This document shows, in pieces, positions 11,889 to 14,433 of a DNA stretch of 14,433 nt. The stretch's first letter is position 1. The number at the start of each line of letters is the position of its first letter. Source of the stretch: an uncultured Clostridia bacterium. GTDB taxonomy: Bacteria > Bacillota > Clostridia > Oscillospirales > Acutalibacteraceae. Location: the NCBI GenBank assembly GCA_945221685.1, contig CALYNN010000021.1:1-14433 (forward strand), written 5' to 3'. The notes below the pieces were generated by a model. The model had not been told where the DNA came from. It did not search any database and saw only the letters and a program-made list of their open reading frames with translations. The position numbers and the translations under genes were made by a program.

Positions 11889-13061
11889 ATGAAAGAAATA
11901 ATACTTATTAAAAACGGCGAGCTTGCCCTTAAGGGAATGAACAGAAACAGCTTTGAGGATAAGCTTATTAAAAATATGAAGCACCGCTTAAGCAGTATGG
12001 GTGCCTTTGAATTTACAAAAAGCCAATCAACTATAATGGTTGACCCGTTAAGCGACGATATCGACCTTGACGACGCCACTGAGGCACTGTCAAAGGTATT
12101 CGGCATTGCCGCACTTTCCCGCGCCTGCGTATGTGAAAAGGACCTTGACGATATTAAGAGCACCGCAAGGGACTATCTGCAAGAGCAGCTTGAGGAGGCA
12201 AAAACCTTTAAGGTGGAGGCAAAACGCTCGGACAAGAAGTTCCCTCTGAAATCCCCCGAAATATGCCGCGAGGTAGGAGGCTTTTTGCTTTCAAAATTCA
12301 ATCATCTTAAGGTAGATGTGCATAATCCCGATATTATTGTTACCGTTGAGGTAAGAGATAAATATGCCTTTGTACGAGGCAACAACATTAAGGGCGCAGG
12401 CGGTATGCCAACCGGCACCGGTGGCAGAGCCGCAATACTTATAAGCGGCGGAATAGATTCTCCCGTAGCGGCATATATGATGGCGAAAAGGGGAATTGAG
12501 CTTTGCGCCGTTCACTTTGCTTCTCCGCCCTATACCTCGGAGCTTGCCGAGCTTAAGGTAATGGAGCTGCTTAAGGAGGTTGCGCAGTACGCAGGAGTAA
12601 TTACAACATATGTCGTGCCCTTTACAAAGCTTCAGGAGGCAATAAGAGACTGCTGCCCCGAAGAATATTTTACTATTATTATGCGCCGAATTATGATGCA
12701 AATATCGGAAATAATTGCCCGTTCTCAAAACTGCGCCGCCCTAATAACCGGCGAAAGCGTAGGTCAGGTTGCAAGCCAAACAATGCACGCCCTTGCCTGC
12801 ACCGACTGCGCGGCAAATATGCCAGTTTTCCGTCCCTGCATAGGAATGGATAAGGACGAGATTGTGGCAATATCACGAAAAATAGGCACCTTCGAAACAT
12901 CTATTCAGCCTTATGAGGACTGCTGCACGGTATTTACACCAAAGCACCCGAAAACAAGGCCGCAAATTGACGATGTAATAAAGGCACAGCAAAAAATCGA
13001 AAACCTTGACGCTCTTATTAACGAAGCCGTTGACGGCGCAAGAAAGGTAATAATCAGATAA
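11889..13061 (+). CDS. thiI: tRNA 4-thiouridine synthase ThiI (no rhodanese domain)
   Basis: ThiI adenylates U8 of tRNA and inserts sulfur to give 4-thiouridine; in many bacteria it also feeds thiazole synthesis for thiamine. The 390 residues contain the N-terminal ferredoxin-like region (EIILIKNGELALKGMNR), a THUMP domain to about residue 165, and a PP-loop domain with SGGIDSP (186-192). The E. coli C-terminal rhodanese domain is missing, as usual in Firmicutes. The Cys345/Cys346 pair in PYEDCCTVFTPKHP lines up with E. coli Cys344, one of its two sulfur-handling cysteines. The start has GAGGAA (11877-11882) with 6-nt spacing, 24 nt after the desulfurase stop. The pair forms a compact sulfur-relay module. 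Confidence 0.95.
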   Translation: MKEIILIKNGELALKGMNRNSFEDKLIKNMKHRLSSMGAFEFTKSQSTIMVDPLSDDIDLDDATEALSKVFGIAALSRACVCEKDLDDIKSTARDYLQEQLEEAKTFKVEAKRSDKKFPLKSPEICREVGGFLLSKFNHLKVDVHNPDIIVTVEVRDKYAFVRGNNIKGAGGMPTGTGGRAAILISGGIDSPVAAYMMAKRGIELCAVHFASPPYTSELAELKVMELLKEVAQYAGVITTYVVPFTKLQEAIRDCCPEEYFTIIMRRIMMQISEIIARSQNCAALITGESVGQVASQTMHALACTDCAANMPVFRPCIGMDKDEIVAISRKIGTFETSIQPYEDCCTVFTPKHPKTRPQIDDVIKAQQKIENLDALINEAVDGARKVIIR

Positions 13062-13062
13062 T

Positions 13063-14211
13063 ATGGACGAGGAAAAGGACGAAATAGCCAAGCTGCTGGA
13101 GGAATACCAAAAGCAAAGAAGCAGCAAGGAAAGCAGTCGGGAGCCGGACGCTCCCCTGCCTCCTCCCGTAAGGCGAACGGATATAATCGACTTTGCAAAA
13201 AAGGATGAAGAGCCTGCGAAAAGCACTAAGAGTAAAAAGAGAGAAAGGTCTCCCGAGGAGCAGGAGGCTCTGCTTCAAAAAAAGCAGGAGCGCAAAGAGA
13301 ATCTTAAAAATTTTGCAAAAAATACTTTACTCAAAATAAGGTCCGTTATTTTTAATAAGATTACCTTAATAATTATTTTGGCGATTGCCGTAATTATCGG
13401 TGGATTTTTTGCAATTAAGGCAATTATTCACAGCTCACAGACGGCATACCTAAAGCCCTATGAGCAAAGGTACAATATTGAATTTCCCGAGGGAATACTT
13501 GAGGATTACTGCGATTACTACGGAGAAAACCAAAGTACAACAGGCTTTCTTAAAATCTCCGATATTAATTTAAGCACCCCTGTTTATACAAAGGACTCAA
13601 AGGAATTTCCTGCCGCAGAGGATACGGCAGAGGGTGCAGAGCAAAATAATTTCGTAATTTATCTTCAGGATAAAAGCCTTGAGAAAATATACGCTACCGC
13701 CGAGGGATATAACTCCTCCTCTGCCGAAATTTATTATTCCGACCTGTTTAACGAATACTCCTTTAGGGTCGTAGGCGCCTTTTATACAAATATGAATGTC
13801 CAAGACGATAACGGATATATTTTCCCCTACAACACCACTGAAAAAATGACTGCAAAAAGCGCAGGCTCCTTTGCGGAGCGTATAGGAAGCCGCCTGCTTT
13901 ACGACACAAAAACAACAATAACCCGACAGGACAGAATGATTTTAATATCCTGCCCAACGGATTACAGAGATAATTTCAGATTTGTTGTTGTCGGAATTAT
14001 GAGAAATACCGCACAGGAAAAGCCCGAGGCAACAGCAAGGAGCAATGTGCATTTTCCTCAAATCATTTATGACGAAGGCAATCAAAATAACCCATATAAT
14101 TTTTCTTTAGGCTGGTATCCCGAATACGAAATTACCGACGGTGAGGGCAACATCCAAACGGTGCAGACCGAGCTTAAGGATTATCAATTCAAGCACCCGA
14201 TATTTAAATAA
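13063..14211 (+). CDS. membrane protein with a degenerate class-B-sortase-like domain
   Basis: A 382-residue single-pass protein. Residues 1-97 are a highly charged, Lys/Glu/Arg-rich, probably disordered cytoplasmic region; a membrane helix spans about 100-122; the rest is outside. Residues 148-315 follow the order of a sortase B: a STTGFLKISDINLSTPVYTKD strand like GWLKIPGTNINYPV, an EYSFRVVGAFYT strand, a helix AGSFAERIG, LYDTKTTITRQDRMILISC with Cys297, then DNFRFVVVGIMR with Arg306. The expected YGH with catalytic histidine is replaced by Tyr200-Leu201-Gln202, so peptidase/transpeptidase activity is doubtful. A C-terminal 65-residue extension is unassigned. It begins two bases after the thiI stop with only a distant AAAGG, suggesting coupling. 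The sortase relation is my motif reading; its function is unknown. Confidence 0.72.
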   Translation: MDEEKDEIAKLLEEYQKQRSSKESSREPDAPLPPPVRRTDIIDFAKKDEEPAKSTKSKKRERSPEEQEALLQKKQERKENLKNFAKNTLLKIRSVIFNKITLIIILAIAVIIGGFFAIKAIIHSSQTAYLKPYEQRYNIEFPEGILEDYCDYYGENQSTTGFLKISDINLSTPVYTKDSKEFPAAEDTAEGAEQNNFVIYLQDKSLEKIYATAEGYNSSSAEIYYSDLFNEYSFRVVGAFYTNMNVQDDNGYIFPYNTTEKMTAKSAGSFAERIGSRLLYDTKTTITRQDRMILISCPTDYRDNFRFVVVGIMRNTAQEKPEATARSNVHFPQIIYDEGNQNNPYNFSLGWYPEYEITDGEGNIQTVQTELKDYQFKHPIFK

Positions 14212-14228
14212 ATACGAAAAAACTATCG

Positions 14229-14252
14229 CCGCAGAACAACAATGTTCTGCGG
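14229..14252 (+). terminator. hairpin after the operon, probable terminator
   Basis: CCGCAGAAC (14229-14237) pairs with GTTCTGCGG (14244-14252) around a 6-nt loop, 18 bases after the last stop. The T-run is poor (TTCAG), so termination is plausible but not certain. Confidence 0.5.
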
Positions 14253-14254
14253 TT

Positions 14255-14295
14255 CAGCGTGTAGAAAAAATCTTAAATCAAATTTCTACACGCTG
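14255..14295. repeat. 13-bp perfect inverted repeat
   Basis: CAGCGTGTAGAAA (14255-14267) and TTTCTACACGCTG (14283-14295) are perfect inverted copies with a 15-nt AT-rich loop. It starts three bases after the preceding hairpin and has no T-run on the plus strand, though the left arm continues into a short A-run (T-run on the minus strand is interrupted by other bases). It may stop transcription arriving from the right or belong to a mobile element end. Confidence 0.5.
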
Positions 14296-14300
14296 TTAGG

Positions 14301-14433
14301 CTTCGAGAAATGGAATTGAATTTCGTTTTCTTGCGAGTGGGAGCTGTACGACGGTACCGCCCCCGAGCAAAAAACGAAAATCATAACCACCCGTCAAACG
14401 GGTGGTTTGCACAAGGGCTAAAAGCCACTGATA
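14301..14433. mobile_element. candidate hairpin-bearing end of an IS200/IS605-type element (cut by window)
   Basis: The last 130 bases are more structured than the genes. GTAC (14346-14349) and GTAC (14354-14357) lie inside GGG...CCC arms, and a perfect 9-bp hairpin, AACCACCCG (14385-14393) with CGGGTGGTT (14399-14407), is followed by GGGCTAAAAGCC. Strong hairpins near an AT-rich flank are typical of the ends recognised by Y1 TnpA transposases, and CCACCCG/CGGGTGG hairpins in such places are familiar to me. No transposase is in the window, so this is a guess. A frame from ATG 14310 stays open to the edge (41 codons, beginning MELNFVFLRVGAVRRYRPR) but is probably read through the structure and not a gene. 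Confidence 0.3.

Overview
This 14.4 kb window looks like ordinary chromosome from a low-to-mid GC, Gram-positive Clostridia-type bacterium, possibly a gut Oscillospirales/Ruminococcaceae relative. The evidence is Firmicutes-style AGGAGG ribosome binding sites, textbook TTGACA/TATAAT promoters, a lipobox lipoprotein, WalJ followed by RlmH, a ThiI without a rhodanese domain, and a sortase-B-like protein. The genus is inference only. I see no rRNA, tRNA, CRISPR array or complete transposon.

Region 1 (1-1594): the 5' part of nadB (L-aspartate oxidase, NAD synthesis) runs leftward off the window. It has a clear promoter with an inverted repeat over its start site. Divergent from it is an unrecognised 171-residue gene. 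A promoter-rich, 358-base gene-free stretch follows. It holds three candidate promoters, a GTAACA/TGTTAC operator-like array and an NrdR-box-like palindrome.

Region 2 (1595-4837): housekeeping genes. These are murA (peptidoglycan), a hairpin terminator, then walJ/yycJ and rlmH overlapping by ATGA, then hpt (purine salvage) with its own extended -10 promoter.

Region 3 (4838-7158) is the most interesting part. A strong promoter starts immediately after hpt and drives a cobalamin riboswitch, an intrinsic terminator and two exported proteins. The first is a lipoprotein with a C-terminal DUF4430/transcobalamin-beta-like domain. The second is a membrane-anchored alpha/alpha-toroid protein resembling the other half of animal intrinsic factor and transcobalamin. 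Together they suggest a split, surface-displayed corrinoid-binding pair controlled by B12. No transporter is present in the window.

Region 4 (7159-8298): a candidate small RNA on the minus strand of about 100 nt, with a perfect-consensus promoter, a C-rich UCCUCC segment and an intrinsic terminator. It lies divergent to a two-gene operon encoding a small charged protein and a sigma-region-4-like HTH protein. That operon ends in a structured 3' region (bulged hairpin, possible pseudoknot) and a bidirectional terminator.

Region 5 (8299-14211): a leftward DUF1624/HGSNAT-like membrane protein, then a rightward five-gene operon. The operon encodes an FlK-like thioesterase, a HAD phosphatase fused to an ADP-ribose-type Nudix hydrolase, a NifS-like cysteine desulfurase, ThiI, and a membrane protein with a degenerate sortase-B-like domain. 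The first three junctions are ATGA overlaps or short gaps, so translation is probably coupled. The desulfurase-ThiI pair supplies sulfur for 4-thiouridine in tRNA and possibly thiamine.

Region 6 (14212-14433): no supported gene. It holds three perfect inverted repeats, the last of which resembles the hairpin-bearing end of an IS200/IS605-type element cut off by the window edge. All calls come from reading the sequence; no database search was possible.
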